Positions 45,745 through 54,704 of a stretch of 64,000 nucleotides of DNA are shown here, piece after piece (the stretch's first letter is position 1; every line of letters starts with the position of its first letter). Location: assembly GCA_910585345.1 (NCBI GenBank), contig CAJUDS010000002.1, positions 62,001 to 126,000 on the forward strand, read 5' to 3'. The notes beneath the pieces were generated by a model. That model worked only from the letters and a program-made list of their open reading frames with translations, ran no database searches and was not told the DNA's origin. This DNA comes from an uncultured Lachnospiraceae bacterium (GTDB lineage: Bacteria > Bacillota > Clostridia > Lachnospirales > Lachnospiraceae). The translations under genes were made by a program, and so were the position numbers.

Positions 45745-47514
45745 CTAATCCCCAAATATTTCTTCTTTCCTTCTCAAATATGCTCTGCCGCCCCGTATCT
45801 CATATATCTTATCACAATTCCTGATCGTAGAAAGCCTGTGCGCGATAATGATCAACGTCTTTTTCCCGTGCAATGCATCTATAGACTCCATTAACGCTGT
45901 CTCTGTCTCATTATCCAGCGCTGACGTCGCTTCATCCATCACTAAAATTTCCGGATCATAATACAACGCTCTGGCGATTGCCACCCTTTGTCTCTGGCCG
46001 CCTGAAAATCTTACTCCCCGCTCTCCCACCTGCGTCTCTAACTGATTCGGAAGCGCTTCTACAAAGTCTTTGATCTGCGCCTGTTCAAGCGCCTGCCAGA
46101 TCTTGTTATCATCAATTTCTGTTTCAGGAAGGCCAAACGCCACATTGTTTCGTATTGTGTCGTCAATCAAAAATACCGACTGCGGAATATAGCCAATTGT
46201 TTTTGCCCAAGCCGGTTTTATCGTCAGAATATCGGTACCATCCATCATAACCGCTCCATGCAGCGGCGGCAGTAATCCCAGAATGATGTCCGCAAGCGTC
46301 GTTTTCCCTGCGCCCGAAGAACCGATAAATGCCACAGCCTCGCCTTTGTGAATATCCATTGACAACCTTTCCAATACCATTTCCATGGTTTCTTTATATT
46401 TCCACGAAACAGCATCAATACATATCTTTTTTTGGAATGGGAGTTCTCTGGCAAAAGAGTCAGGTCGGGATTCCTCACAGCATTCCACACCCTTTAAATT
46501 TTCATAAGTAGCCTCCAAAGCCGGCCGGCCGTATATGATTCCGCTTATATAACCTGTAATCCTGGCTATCGCCGGAAGCAGCCGAAACGCAGCCATCCCA
46601 AAACCAGCCAAGCTGCTTATAAATGCCGCACTCTCTATCCCCAGCAATACTCTGATACAGACAATTCCTATAATTCCTGCTATACAGACACTTTCAATCA
46701 GCCTCTCCGGCATTACATTGATCAGCTCGTTTGTGCTCCTTGCCTTTTTGCTTTTATCCGCCACTACCGCATAAGCATCCACAAAGTATCTGGAGCGGTC
46801 CATTACCTTAATCTCTTTAATGCCGTGAATCGCCTGGTACGCTACCTGATACTGTGCGGCAGTAGCCTCTCTCGCTTTTTCTCCCATTTTTTTAATTTTT
46901 CTTCTTACAATAAAAATGATTCCGAAAAAGCTGATGCCTCCTAAAAGCAAAACGCCCAACGCCATAAAACTATCAAGGCTGATCAAATAGATCCCAATTA
47001 AAAAAACGGAAAAAACCTGCACACAGATATTAAAAACGTCGCCTAAAATATTGCTCACGCTGTCTACATCAGAAGTAATGCCCCTCATCACTTCCGAACT
47101 GTTGACTTCCAGAAAATACGTGTATGGCCTGTGGATATACGCATCTAATAATTTAACGGATAGTTCTTTCACAATACCATAGCGGAAATAGATCTGAAAA
47201 CGGGACGAAAAAATCAAATAGACATTTTTTATAATAAATACTAAAATGATAAATATACCGCATAACACAATCAACTCAGTGTCCGTCGTAATGTGAAACA
47301 TATCCGCGATTTGCCTGACATACCGATTGCTCCACATGACATCCGGGGAAATCACAGCATTGACAAATGGCACAACTGAAGAAACGCCCAGCAATTCAAA
47401 AACAGAACCAACTAAGATAACAACTGTCAACGCAATTACCATTTTTCTTTGTTTCTTGCTCAAAATGTAATTCAATTGCTTCATAATATTTATGACAGTG
47501 CGTATATCCTTCAT
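45745..47514 (-). CDS. ABC-type lipid-linked oligosaccharide exporter, second copy
   Basis: A 589-residue fused permease and ATPase with six helices (about 25-330), Walker A GSSGAGKT at 398-405, signature FSGGQ at 503-507, Walker B LVMDEA near 524-529 and IIIAHRLST near 559. It shares FELLGVSSVVPFVNAVI and YIPQSVFLIDDTIRNN with the exporter at 29574, so the two are paralogs. The ATG at 47514 has GAGGG eight bases upstream. It probably flips a lipid-linked oligosaccharide. Two such exporters and one Wzx suggest that more than one glycan is made from this region. Confidence 0.92.
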   Translation of the reverse strand: MKDIRTVINIMKQLNYILSKKQRKMVIALTVVILVGSVFELLGVSSVVPFVNAVISPDVMWSNRYVRQIADMFHITTDTELIVLCGIFIILVFIIKNVYLIFSSRFQIYFRYGIVKELSVKLLDAYIHRPYTYFLEVNSSEVMRGITSDVDSVSNILGDVFNICVQVFSVFLIGIYLISLDSFMALGVLLLGGISFFGIIFIVRRKIKKMGEKAREATAAQYQVAYQAIHGIKEIKVMDRSRYFVDAYAVVADKSKKARSTNELINVMPERLIESVCIAGIIGIVCIRVLLGIESAAFISSLAGFGMAAFRLLPAIARITGYISGIIYGRPALEATYENLKGVECCEESRPDSFARELPFQKKICIDAVSWKYKETMEMVLERLSMDIHKGEAVAFIGSSGAGKTTLADIILGLLPPLHGAVMMDGTDILTIKPAWAKTIGYIPQSVFLIDDTIRNNVAFGLPETEIDDNKIWQALEQAQIKDFVEALPNQLETQVGERGVRFSGGQRQRVAIARALYYDPEILVMDEATSALDNETETALMESIDALHGKKTLIIIAHRLSTIRNCDKIYEIRGGRAYLRRKEEIFGD

Positions 47515-47528
47515 TTTACGATCCCTCA

Positions 47529-48259
47529 TTACCGCTTTATTTTTCTTTTAAAAAAAGCCTCCGCTTCTTTCCACAATACATTACATGCTGCTGCCAAAGA
47601 TGTCGTCCGAAATAAGAACTCTACCGGATTTATTATCTTATCTTTATAAACAGTATTTAACTGCATCATATATTCTTTATTTCTGCATATAATATATCGC
47701 ATATTTCCTGCCAGCATATTTGCCGCATGATTTTTCTGCTTATATGCAAACCCGCAGACATTTATACTATCTGCTATATAATTAAACTGCTCTCTGTCCC
47801 CTTCATGAAATGCCGGATAAAAGTAAAAAAACTGACAGGAGCTTTTTTTAATGAGCGCACTTATATTATAATAACGATTTGCCGTTTCACAAGTTTTTTC
47901 TCTTTCAATAACGGATTCCAATCTATACATCCCTCTAAACTTATTTGTCCGCTAAAGCAAAAACACATCTCCGCTGAGAGCGCTGCCGCTGTCAATGCCG
48001 CCATATACCCCCCCCCGGAACTACCAACTGTGACAATCTCATATCCATTTGTCAACATACGCAGTTTTTCGATTACCTTATCAACAGAGTCCAGTTCTTT
48101 ATTGATCCCTCTGACATAAAACTGTTTACATATATCCCTGACAAAAATGATCCTCCCGGCAATATCTGCAATCGGTTTTGATAAGGCAGAATTTTTCCAT
48201 TCGTACCTGTCTTTCTGGATAATTACCTTTTCGAAAATCTCTTTTTTATTTGGGAAATC
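47529..48259 (-). pseudogene. Broken alpha/beta-hydrolase-like gene with a G9 tract
   Basis: Three frames carry pieces of one protein. From 48259 the frame reads FEKVIIQKDRYEWKN, ICKQFYVRGINKELD and then VTVGSSGGGYMAAL, whose GxSxG-like turn suggests a hydrolase nucleophile elbow. It runs on to FSGQ and WNPLLKEKK. There, at an A6 run (47894-47899), the sense jumps to the frame that ends at 47529 (NRYYNISALIKKSS, FFYFYPAFHEGD). One extra A gives a 243-residue protein. There is also no start codon at its front: the reading begins behind a stop at 48260-48262 next to another A-run. The G9 tract itself is in frame. It is probably a decayed gene; the family is not one I can name. Confidence 0.7.
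48008..48016. repeat. Homopolymer tract C9 (coding-strand G9) in the hydrolase-like pseudogene
   Basis: Nine C on the plus strand encode the three Gly of GSSGGGYM. The length fits the frame on both sides, so the tract is in the ON phase, but the gene is broken elsewhere. Confidence 0.85.
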
Positions 48260-48278
48260 TTACAAAACTTTTCGTTTT

Positions 48279-49229
48279 TTACCAGTAACAGCTATTATCC
48301 AGCTTTTCCGCGCCCTGCGGTTTTGTGTTCTCACCAGGCCGAATCCAGTATTCATTATATAACTTACTAATATCTGTATGATCCCACCTATTGCCTTTTA
48401 TACCAAACAATAACTGAATCGCGCCTCCCATATGAACTGCGCAGCGGCCGCTCTCCTTAATTTTGGCTGCCAGCGGAAAGCCAAAAGGTCCGCACCCTAA
48501 CAAACAGACATCAAATTCATACGACATAATTTTGTCATATAGGAAATCATATGCCTCAAACCAATTGGTAAACCGCTCATCCTGACATCCTGGAAAAAAC
48601 CAAACGGATTCCATCGTCAGCAATTCAAATTCCGGCAATATTTCCTTGTCTCCCCATATGAACTCTCTTTTTTTATATTGAGCGGCTATCTCCTCCGGAA
48701 AGGGGCTTACTGCCAGCACCCGTTTTCCTGCCAACTGTTTCGACCATGGGTTTTCTCTAAATCCATACGGCTCGACTGCTGTCGCGGCGGTGAAAAACGT
48801 ATCTGTCAGACCTTCTATACTCTGGATAAACGCATCTCCCATAGGCAGATTTTTCCACACTCCAAGGATTGTGGCCTGCCTGGTTGCATTCAGCATGATT
48901 TCATAAAATTTTCTAACGCCCGCCTTCATATCATTCTCTATTCTGAAGTTTTCGGCAAATTGGCAGTTTCTTTTATAAGTCGCTACATTAAAAAAATCCT
49001 CAGTTCTGCATTTAATCATTAAATTCATCTCTACAAAACTATATCTGCAGAATGCAAAAGGCTGACCATCTTTTAACAATCGGCACAATTTGTCATTCCC
49101 TTCCTGGGCGCTGTGCAAGGCATACCCCCCGTATAATCCGGCGCTGTGCAAATATTTACCTGTAAGCGCGTGAATGCATCGAATGAAAAACCAGCGGACT
49201 TGATGGAACAGCCATTTTATTTTTTTCAT
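48279..49229 (-). CDS. Capsule-locus protein of unknown function
   Basis: A 316-residue protein, not recognised with certainty. It has a short hydrophobic stretch at the start (WLFHQVRWFFIRCIH), then FAFCRYSFVEMNLMI, and a C-terminal part with CLLGCGPFGFPLAAKIKESG followed by HMGGAIQLLFGIKGNRW. The C-terminal part looks like a nucleotide-binding alpha/beta fold, and I have the impression that this end is conserved in polysaccharide loci. A GT-D-like glycosyltransferase is one possibility. The start overlaps the aminotransferase stop by four bases with AGGAAA before it, so the two are coupled. Confidence 0.85.
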   Translation of the reverse strand: MKKIKWLFHQVRWFFIRCIHALTGKYLHSAGLYGGYALHSAQEGNDKLCRLLKDGQPFAFCRYSFVEMNLMIKCRTEDFFNVATYKRNCQFAENFRIENDMKAGVRKFYEIMLNATRQATILGVWKNLPMGDAFIQSIEGLTDTFFTAATAVEPYGFRENPWSKQLAGKRVLAVSPFPEEIAAQYKKREFIWGDKEILPEFELLTMESVWFFPGCQDERFTNWFEAYDFLYDKIMSYEFDVCLLGCGPFGFPLAAKIKESGRCAVHMGGAIQLLFGIKGNRWDHTDISKLYNEYWIRPGENTKPQGAEKLDNSCYW

Positions 49230-50335
49230 TTTCCTTCCCTTCTGATGATTCCGCAGATTTTGTCGACATTTTCAATCTCCAAGTCAGAATACATAGGCAG
49301 TGTCAGCACCTGTTGTGACACCCTTAACGCTACAGGAGTCGCCTTATCTGACAGAGTCTGCTTATAACAGTCGTATTCGTTCGTAAGCGGATAAAAATAT
49401 TTTCTGGCAAAAATTTTCTGCTCTGACAATCTGCCAAAAACTTCATCACGATCCTGTCCATACACATCTTTTTCAAACAATACAGGGAAATAAGCATAAT
49501 TAGGCTTTATCTCTTCAGAGATTTTAGGCAGTATAATTCCCTTTACATCACTTAAATTATCAATATAACGCTCATAAACTATCTTTCGTTTTTCAATTTC
49601 TTCATCTACGTGCCGTAAATTGCATAGTCCCATCGCTGCCTGAAATTCATTCATTTTAGCATTGGCACCTATTTCTGAGATCACTTCATAATTTTCGATC
49701 CCAAAATTTTTTAAATAGTATAATTTTTTCCCTAACTCTTTATCTTTATAACATACGGCGCCACCCTCAATCGTATTAAATACTTTTGTGGCATGAAAAC
49801 TGAACATGGAGGCATCTCCGAAATTCCCAATCCCGATTCCACGATAGGAAACGCCAAATGCATGTGCCGCGTCGTAAATTACCTTCAGATCATGTCTGCG
49901 GGCAATTCTCTCAATTTTTTCAACATTACAAATATTTCCATACACATGAACCGGGACTATAGCGCAGGTTTTGTCAGTAATCAGATCCTCGATTTTATCG
50001 GCATCTAAGGTAAACGTGACCGGATCAATGTCACAAAAGACAGGCGTTAATCCGTTCCTCACAATTGCATGGGTTGTCGAAGCAAAAGTAAATGGAGTGG
50101 TAATCACTTCTCCCTTCAGTCCCATAGCCTGTATTGCCAGTTCTAACGCCAAATGCCCGTTTACAAATAAAGAAATATCCGGTATATTAAGATATTTTTT
50201 TAATTCACGCTCTAATTCGTTGTGCTTTTCCCCCATATTGGTCATCCAATGGGTTTCCCATATGGAAGATATCTCTTTCACATATTCTTCCTTGGGTGGG
50301 AGGGTGGCACGTGTTACTAAAATTTCTTTATCCAT
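49226..50335 (-). CDS. DegT/DnrJ/EryC1/StrS-type PLP aminotransferase
   Basis: A 369-residue soluble enzyme of aminotransferase fold type I. VIYDAAHAFG carries the cofactor Asp155 and His158, and SFHATKVFN the PLP-binding Lys184; the front has THWMTNMGEK typical of the sugar aminotransferases. It should turn a nucleotide keto-sugar into an amino sugar, such as dTDP-4-amino-4-deoxy or 3-amino sugars. The hexapeptide acetyltransferase two genes upstream (51050) may then N-acetylate the product. GGAGAG precedes the ATG. The keto-sugar donor enzymes are not in this window. Confidence 0.93.
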   Translation of the reverse strand: MDKEILVTRATLPPKEEYVKEISSIWETHWMTNMGEKHNELERELKKYLNIPDISLFVNGHLALELAIQAMGLKGEVITTPFTFASTTHAIVRNGLTPVFCDIDPVTFTLDADKIEDLITDKTCAIVPVHVYGNICNVEKIERIARRHDLKVIYDAAHAFGVSYRGIGIGNFGDASMFSFHATKVFNTIEGGAVCYKDKELGKKLYYLKNFGIENYEVISEIGANAKMNEFQAAMGLCNLRHVDEEIEKRKIVYERYIDNLSDVKGIILPKISEEIKPNYAYFPVLFEKDVYGQDRDEVFGRLSEQKIFARKYFYPLTNEYDCYKQTLSDKATPVALRVSQQVLTLPMYSDLEIENVDKICGIIRREGK

Positions 50336-50352
50336 TTTGTTCTCTCCATCAT

Positions 50353-50973
50353 TTATACGATTACACGGATAATGTCACTCTTAACACTGACATCGGCCCT
50401 GTCCCCTCCCTTTGCCTGCAGCTCTTTCATGAAATCTCCTAAAACAGGATAATCATGTTCCCCTGTGAAAGCTCTCGCATCATCAATCAGTACAACAAAA
50501 TGCCTGCCCTTCAATTTGCTGAAAATAGTCTCTATTTCATATTCTACCGGTGTTTCGGTTGTTCCCATGCCAGTGACGCCTCCCGAATAGTGTCCGTCCA
50601 GAAAGAATAAGATCCGATTTTTACCTCTGGCTTTATCTATCATTTTTCCCAGCATCAGCATACTATCTCCACAATACAAGTGCACCTTTTTATCATTCCT
50701 GAAACGCCTGCAGTTATCTTCATAAAGCTTTTTAGCTACTTCAATTGAATGAACATCTTTGAAATGATCCTTCACAGCCTGCACAGTCCCGCCTAAATAT
50801 GTTCCCGTCTCAATAAAAGTTTTACATTTATATTTTTTTGCATAATATTTAATGACTCTGTGCTTATATGACTGGTTTGGATTTGACATCTTTTTAATCT
50901 CATATGGCTGCTTTCCTATTGACCATACTATAGACTGATATAACTCTAATACAAATATTATAACATTTCTCAT
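50353..50973 (-). CDS. SAM-dependent methyltransferase-like protein
   Basis: A 206-residue protein. TFIETGTYLGGTVQAV is a glycine-rich motif I, HSIEVAKKLYED the acidic motif, LFFLDGHYSGG a loop typical of capsule and cephalosporin-hydroxylase-like class I folds, and FVVLIDDARAF a further strand. It probably binds SAM and methylates a sugar or side group. The first 15 residues are hydrophobic and may attach it to the membrane. GAGGGG lies six bases before the ATG. The acceptor is unknown. Confidence 0.8.
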   Translation of the reverse strand: MRNVIIFVLELYQSIVWSIGKQPYEIKKMSNPNQSYKHRVIKYYAKKYKCKTFIETGTYLGGTVQAVKDHFKDVHSIEVAKKLYEDNCRRFRNDKKVHLYCGDSMLMLGKMIDKARGKNRILFFLDGHYSGGVTGMGTTETPVEYEIETIFSKLKGRHFVVLIDDARAFTGEHDYPVLGDFMKELQAKGGDRADVSVKSDIIRVIV

Positions 50974-51049
50974 GAAATCCCCTCTTTCCCTGCTTCCTAT
51001 CCCGTAAAGATATCAGGACAGATATCCGCAGCTATATGATTACTATTGT

Positions 51050-51604
51050 TTATAGCTCAATTTCCCTTTCCAAATTAAGAATATTTTGATTCCGTTCTTT
51101 TATTTTTTTAAACGGAATACCCGCGTTAATGCTCCAGGCTTCCGAATCATGATTGATAAACGAAAAACTGCCGAATGCGCTTCCTTCCGCAAGTAATACC
51201 CCTGGTAATACTACGCTCGTAGATCCTATAATCACATGTCTTCCTATTTTAACCGGAGCGCTTTCAACGTTTTTATATCGTTCCGCTACCATCGGATTGG
51301 TCATCGTCATTCCTGAATAATCGTCATTTTTACTGTATATAGATACTCTTGACGAAATATTGGAAAAGTTGTCAATAAAAATACCTTCCGTTCCGCCATA
51401 CAAAGCAGAATATGCAGCAATATGGACATAATCCCCAATCACATTTTTACCGCTTAAAATAGCAAAATCGTCAATACGGACGTGACTTCCTATTATAATC
51501 TCTTCCGCTCCATAGATACTGGCTTTTCTGCTTATGCAGACTGCATCACCAAAGGATTGGAATCCAATTTCTTTTAGCTCTTCCACTGAGAGAAAATCTG
51601 ACAT
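51050..51604 (-). CDS. Left-handed beta-helix (hexapeptide) acyltransferase
   Basis: A 184-residue protein built of hexapeptide turns: ISRKASIYGAEEIIIGSHV, then GKNVIGDYVHIAAYSALYGG, and PVKIGRHVIIGSTSVVLPGV. A closing GIPFKKIKER tail is usual for the family. It should acetylate a sugar amine or hydroxyl with acetyl-CoA. Its place near the DegT aminotransferase points to an acetamido sugar of FdtC, WbbJ or related kind. AGGTGAT stands directly before the ATG at 51604. The exact acceptor is unknown. Confidence 0.88.
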   Translation of the reverse strand: MSDFLSVEELKEIGFQSFGDAVCISRKASIYGAEEIIIGSHVRIDDFAILSGKNVIGDYVHIAAYSALYGGTEGIFIDNFSNISSRVSIYSKNDDYSGMTMTNPMVAERYKNVESAPVKIGRHVIIGSTSVVLPGVLLAEGSAFGSFSFINHDSEAWSINAGIPFKKIKERNQNILNLEREIEL

Positions 51605-51637
51605 GTTATCACCTGCAAACATAATAATTGGGAACCA

Positions 51638-52624
51638 TCAAAGCTTTTTGCGACTCTTATGCAAGGCATTGCTATGCCTCCTGAACAACCACGACAGATA
51701 TTGTATATACGCAGCTAATTTCCTTGCTTTAATATGCAGTCGGAATTTACTTTTTACTTTGCACACTGCCAATCCGTGCTTTATAGAATACTTATAAACA
51801 GTATTATTGTCAAGTACATCGGGAGAGCTTTTCTTTCGCACAACCGTACAGTTCACACCGGTTCCATCATATCCATTGTTAACCACCAATGTTGTGGTAG
51901 GAAATATTGCATATTTATTTTCATAAATGCTTTTCATCTTCATGATTGTATCAAAGTTATAAATTTTACCTTTTTGCGGCCTGTAAATTCCTTCCTTGGC
52001 AAATAAAAAAGACACAAACGCTAAAAAAAGGCCGTCGTCTGCCTGATAAATTTTATTTACATACGTTATATTTTCTGACATGGAGAATAACTCTTCAACA
52101 TCTAACCAATCCTGATCCACAAAACTTTTTCCCACCCACGTGCCATACCCATATCCTGAAAACCAATGTGATTTTGTGATTGTATTTCTGTTTTTCAATG
52201 CATCCCTACCCTGTAGTCTCGGACCTGCCGCGCAGACTGCAGTTATATTGTCATCCTTTTCATACCTTTCCAACCCTTTATTGATAAAATCCAGAAAATT
52301 TAACGAAAACACATTATCATCCTCTGTGACAATGTATCTATCGTAATTTTCCCGTACATATTTTTTGAGAAAGCACCAATTCCCAAACGCCCCTAAATTT
52401 ACATTTTGTTCAAATATTTTTACGCTTTGAAATCCCTGTATTCCAGAATGTAAATACTTTTGGACCTTTCTGTATCCCTGCCAATGACTTTCCGTTTTAG
52501 GGTAATCCAAAGATATGATCAGATCCGTATGCTTCGCTCCGGTATTTTTAGCCAGCGATTCTATGCATGCCTTTAAGTGTTTGTATCGGTTTAGCGTAGG
52601 GATAATAACTGGCGCGTATAACAT
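51638..52624 (-). CDS. Glycosyltransferase, GT2-like
   Basis: A 328-residue protein. VIIPTLNRYKHLKACIESL is the opening of a GT-A fold, LIISLDYP the second strand, and YIVTEDDNVFS the metal-binding acidic motif. KSHWFSGYGYGTWVGKSF follows where acceptor loops sit. The C-terminal 60 residues are basic and could bind the membrane. The ATG at 52624 has GGAGG eight bases upstream. It most resembles the group acting on capsule oligosaccharides; sugar and linkage are unknown. Confidence 0.83.
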   Translation of the reverse strand: MLYAPVIIPTLNRYKHLKACIESLAKNTGAKHTDLIISLDYPKTESHWQGYRKVQKYLHSGIQGFQSVKIFEQNVNLGAFGNWCFLKKYVRENYDRYIVTEDDNVFSLNFLDFINKGLERYEKDDNITAVCAAGPRLQGRDALKNRNTITKSHWFSGYGYGTWVGKSFVDQDWLDVEELFSMSENITYVNKIYQADDGLFLAFVSFLFAKEGIYRPQKGKIYNFDTIMKMKSIYENKYAIFPTTTLVVNNGYDGTGVNCTVVRKKSSPDVLDNNTVYKYSIKHGLAVCKVKSKFRLHIKARKLAAYIQYLSWLFRRHSNALHKSRKKL

Positions 52625-52672
52625 AATGGCTGCCTCCATAAAATAGAAATTGATTTTTAAGCGTTTTTACTG

Positions 52673-53468
52673 TCATACAAATTTTTCAAAAATAAATATC
52701 CCACAGTCAAACTCTCCCAGATCTTTTTCTATTTCAGATATTTTTTCGGGAGTAGGATTCTCTGTTTCATAAATTTTATACTCATGAATATAAGCAAAAA
52801 CTTTTAATTTCATTTGCGTAAATTCTTTGATTACCGTAGAGGGTTTGAAAATTCTGTGGGCGTTAAAACAGACTTTATCAACACTGCTTACCGGCACGCT
52901 GAAATACAAATACCCCCCCCCCTTGAATTTTTTTCTGTATCTTCTGCATAAAGGCAAAGCACGCATCAGGGTCAACAGCATCCCCATATCTGCCCAGACC
53001 AAAATGCTCCGCCGCATGCAGCGATGAAATAGACTTTAAACTGTTTGCTTTTAAAACAGACAGGTCGGCTGCATCCGCCCTCATAAACTTCAGACCTTCA
53101 ACCATAACTGTAAGCGGCCTGATATCTAAAAGCGTAACATTTATTTTGCCGGCCAGTAAATGCGCAATAAAACCATCCACTCTTGACCCGATATCATAAT
53201 GTACGTCCGGCTTTTCCTCTATTATTTTTCTTGCAACATAGATATCCTGCAGAAAATAGTGTATATCCAATGAACCTGCTTCTTTTCCTGTTTCGTTTAA
53301 GATCGGATAAATATCTTCCCGGCAAATATGAAATGCATCTCTCGGCCCTTTCTTTTCATATTCTGACATATCATGCCGAAAATCACGATAGCTTTTGGAA
53401 ACCCTTTTTCTGCCGATTAGCATCAATATACTATACAAAGTTGGGAAACGCCTTCTGATCCTTTCCAT
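52673..53468 (-). CDS. DUF268 family protein, out of frame at a G10 tract (phase-OFF form)
   Basis: From the ATG at 53468 the frame runs to a G10 tract and stops at 52878 after 196 residues, ending in a wrong tail. The real C-terminus (YLYFSVPVSSVDKVCFNAHR and onward to 52673) is open in another frame. With nine G the parts join into 264 residues. YDIGSRVDG at 91-99 and SSLHAAEHFGLGRYGD at 148-163 are hallmarks of DUF268, a methyltransferase-like family in capsule loci. The tract encodes the Gly turn in front of the fifth strand. The present form lacks that strand and everything after, so it should be inactive. Confidence 0.85.
52913..52922. repeat. Homopolymer tract C10 (coding-strand G10), out of frame
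   Basis: Ten C on the plus strand, the longest such run in the window, inside the DUF268 gene. Nine (or twelve) G would restore QGGGYLYFSVP; ten gives QGGGVFVFQR and an early stop. Confidence 0.9.
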
Positions 53469-53518
53469 GAAATACTCTTCCTTTCCTGAATAAACGCTCT
53501 CCTGTTACCACATTCGTC

Positions 53519-54682
53519 TTAACAAGGCAAAAACCGCATGAAAAACTGCAGTATCTCATTCAAATACACCTTAATCGGCTTTCTGACAACCCTTTTTGAC
53601 ATATCCCAGTAACATGGATTAGAAACCAGATAATTTTTATAATAGCCGCGGATTTTCTGCATCTTTGTATTCTCTGCAAAGCAGCTTGCATACGTCTTTA
53701 ACAAATTGATATAACGCTTCTTTTCCGCATCATCCATCTTATAATTTGCAATCCACTTCTGCTCACAGTTTATACAGGCCAGCCCCCGCCTGCTTCTAAT
53801 CCCCCAATACTCTATCGTCTGTGTCATCAGTGCGTTAAACGTTTTATGATCTTCTATCATGATAGATTCATGTTCTTTTTTCTCAAAGAAATCTATTCCA
53901 CTAATATCAGAGCCAAATGATATCTTCGCGTAATTGCAGATTGTCGGATACACATCGAGAATACAGGCAAGTTTATGATTATAAGTTAATTTTGTTTCTC
54001 CCTTTTTTCTGACCAGCATAAAAATCTGCGTCCTGTCTTTATTTAACTGCTTATAATAGTTTTCCTTTACCGGTTCCTCCAAATATTTAAAACCATGGTC
54101 AGAAAACATGATCGCTAAGTCAAAGGTATCAATTCCTAACTTTTCTTCGATAAGTTCCAATGCCCGGCCAACCTTTTCAAAACCTAAGGAAACATATTTC
54201 CTTTTTGCATAGCAGTCACTGACTGCATAATGAAAATCCTCTATGCCAATAAACGTAAACGAGTTTTCCTTGATAACCAATGAATCCAAAAAGTCGGGAA
54301 GTTTCTTTTCCCTTGAGTAATTTACATCCTCTCCATCAATGCTTTGGGGCAGTTCGCCTAAAACTCTGCATGTTTCACTCATAAAAAAATTAAGTTGATA
54401 CCCGCTGTCCTTTAATCGTTTCAGAAAATCATTACACGAATTTTTTAGGAAAAAATGAGGATACTTCAGCCTATTATCACAGCCGTTTTCCTTTGGATAT
54501 TTTGACGTCCACAGACATCCCAGACTCCTGGGCGTATCCGGCGCCGGCGTATAACAATTCGTAAATATAGTTCCGCCCCATTTTTCAATCTGACTGTCAA
54601 TTCTGTTTCCTGCATTTCTCCTATTGTATATACCTAAAATATTAGGCCTAAGCATATCGACAAATATCATCAATATTTTCAT
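53519..54682 (-). CDS. Sulfatase/phosphotransferase-fold protein (alkaline phosphatase superfamily)
   Basis: A 387-residue protein without clear signal or helices. MIFVDMLRPN puts a metal Asp at 9, TPAPDTPRSLG places the nucleophile-like Thr/Ser near 50-53, and MFSDHGFKYLEEP has the metal Asp195-His196 pair. These are the landmarks of the alkaline phosphatase superfamily that includes sulfatases and phosphoethanolamine or phosphoglycerol transferases. The usual sulfatase CxPSR is absent, so a plain sulfatase is unlikely. It may add or remove a phosphate-linked group on the glycan, in the cytoplasm since no export signal is seen. Confidence 0.8.
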   Translation of the reverse strand: MKILMIFVDMLRPNILGIYNRRNAGNRIDSQIEKWGGTIFTNCYTPAPDTPRSLGCLWTSKYPKENGCDNRLKYPHFFLKNSCNDFLKRLKDSGYQLNFFMSETCRVLGELPQSIDGEDVNYSREKKLPDFLDSLVIKENSFTFIGIEDFHYAVSDCYAKRKYVSLGFEKVGRALELIEEKLGIDTFDLAIMFSDHGFKYLEEPVKENYYKQLNKDRTQIFMLVRKKGETKLTYNHKLACILDVYPTICNYAKISFGSDISGIDFFEKKEHESIMIEDHKTFNALMTQTIEYWGIRSRRGLACINCEQKWIANYKMDDAEKKRYINLLKTYASCFAENTKMQKIRGYYKNYLVSNPCYWDMSKRVVRKPIKVYLNEILQFFMRFLPC

Positions 54683-54704
54683 TTTACTTACTCTTCTTTC
54701 TCAT

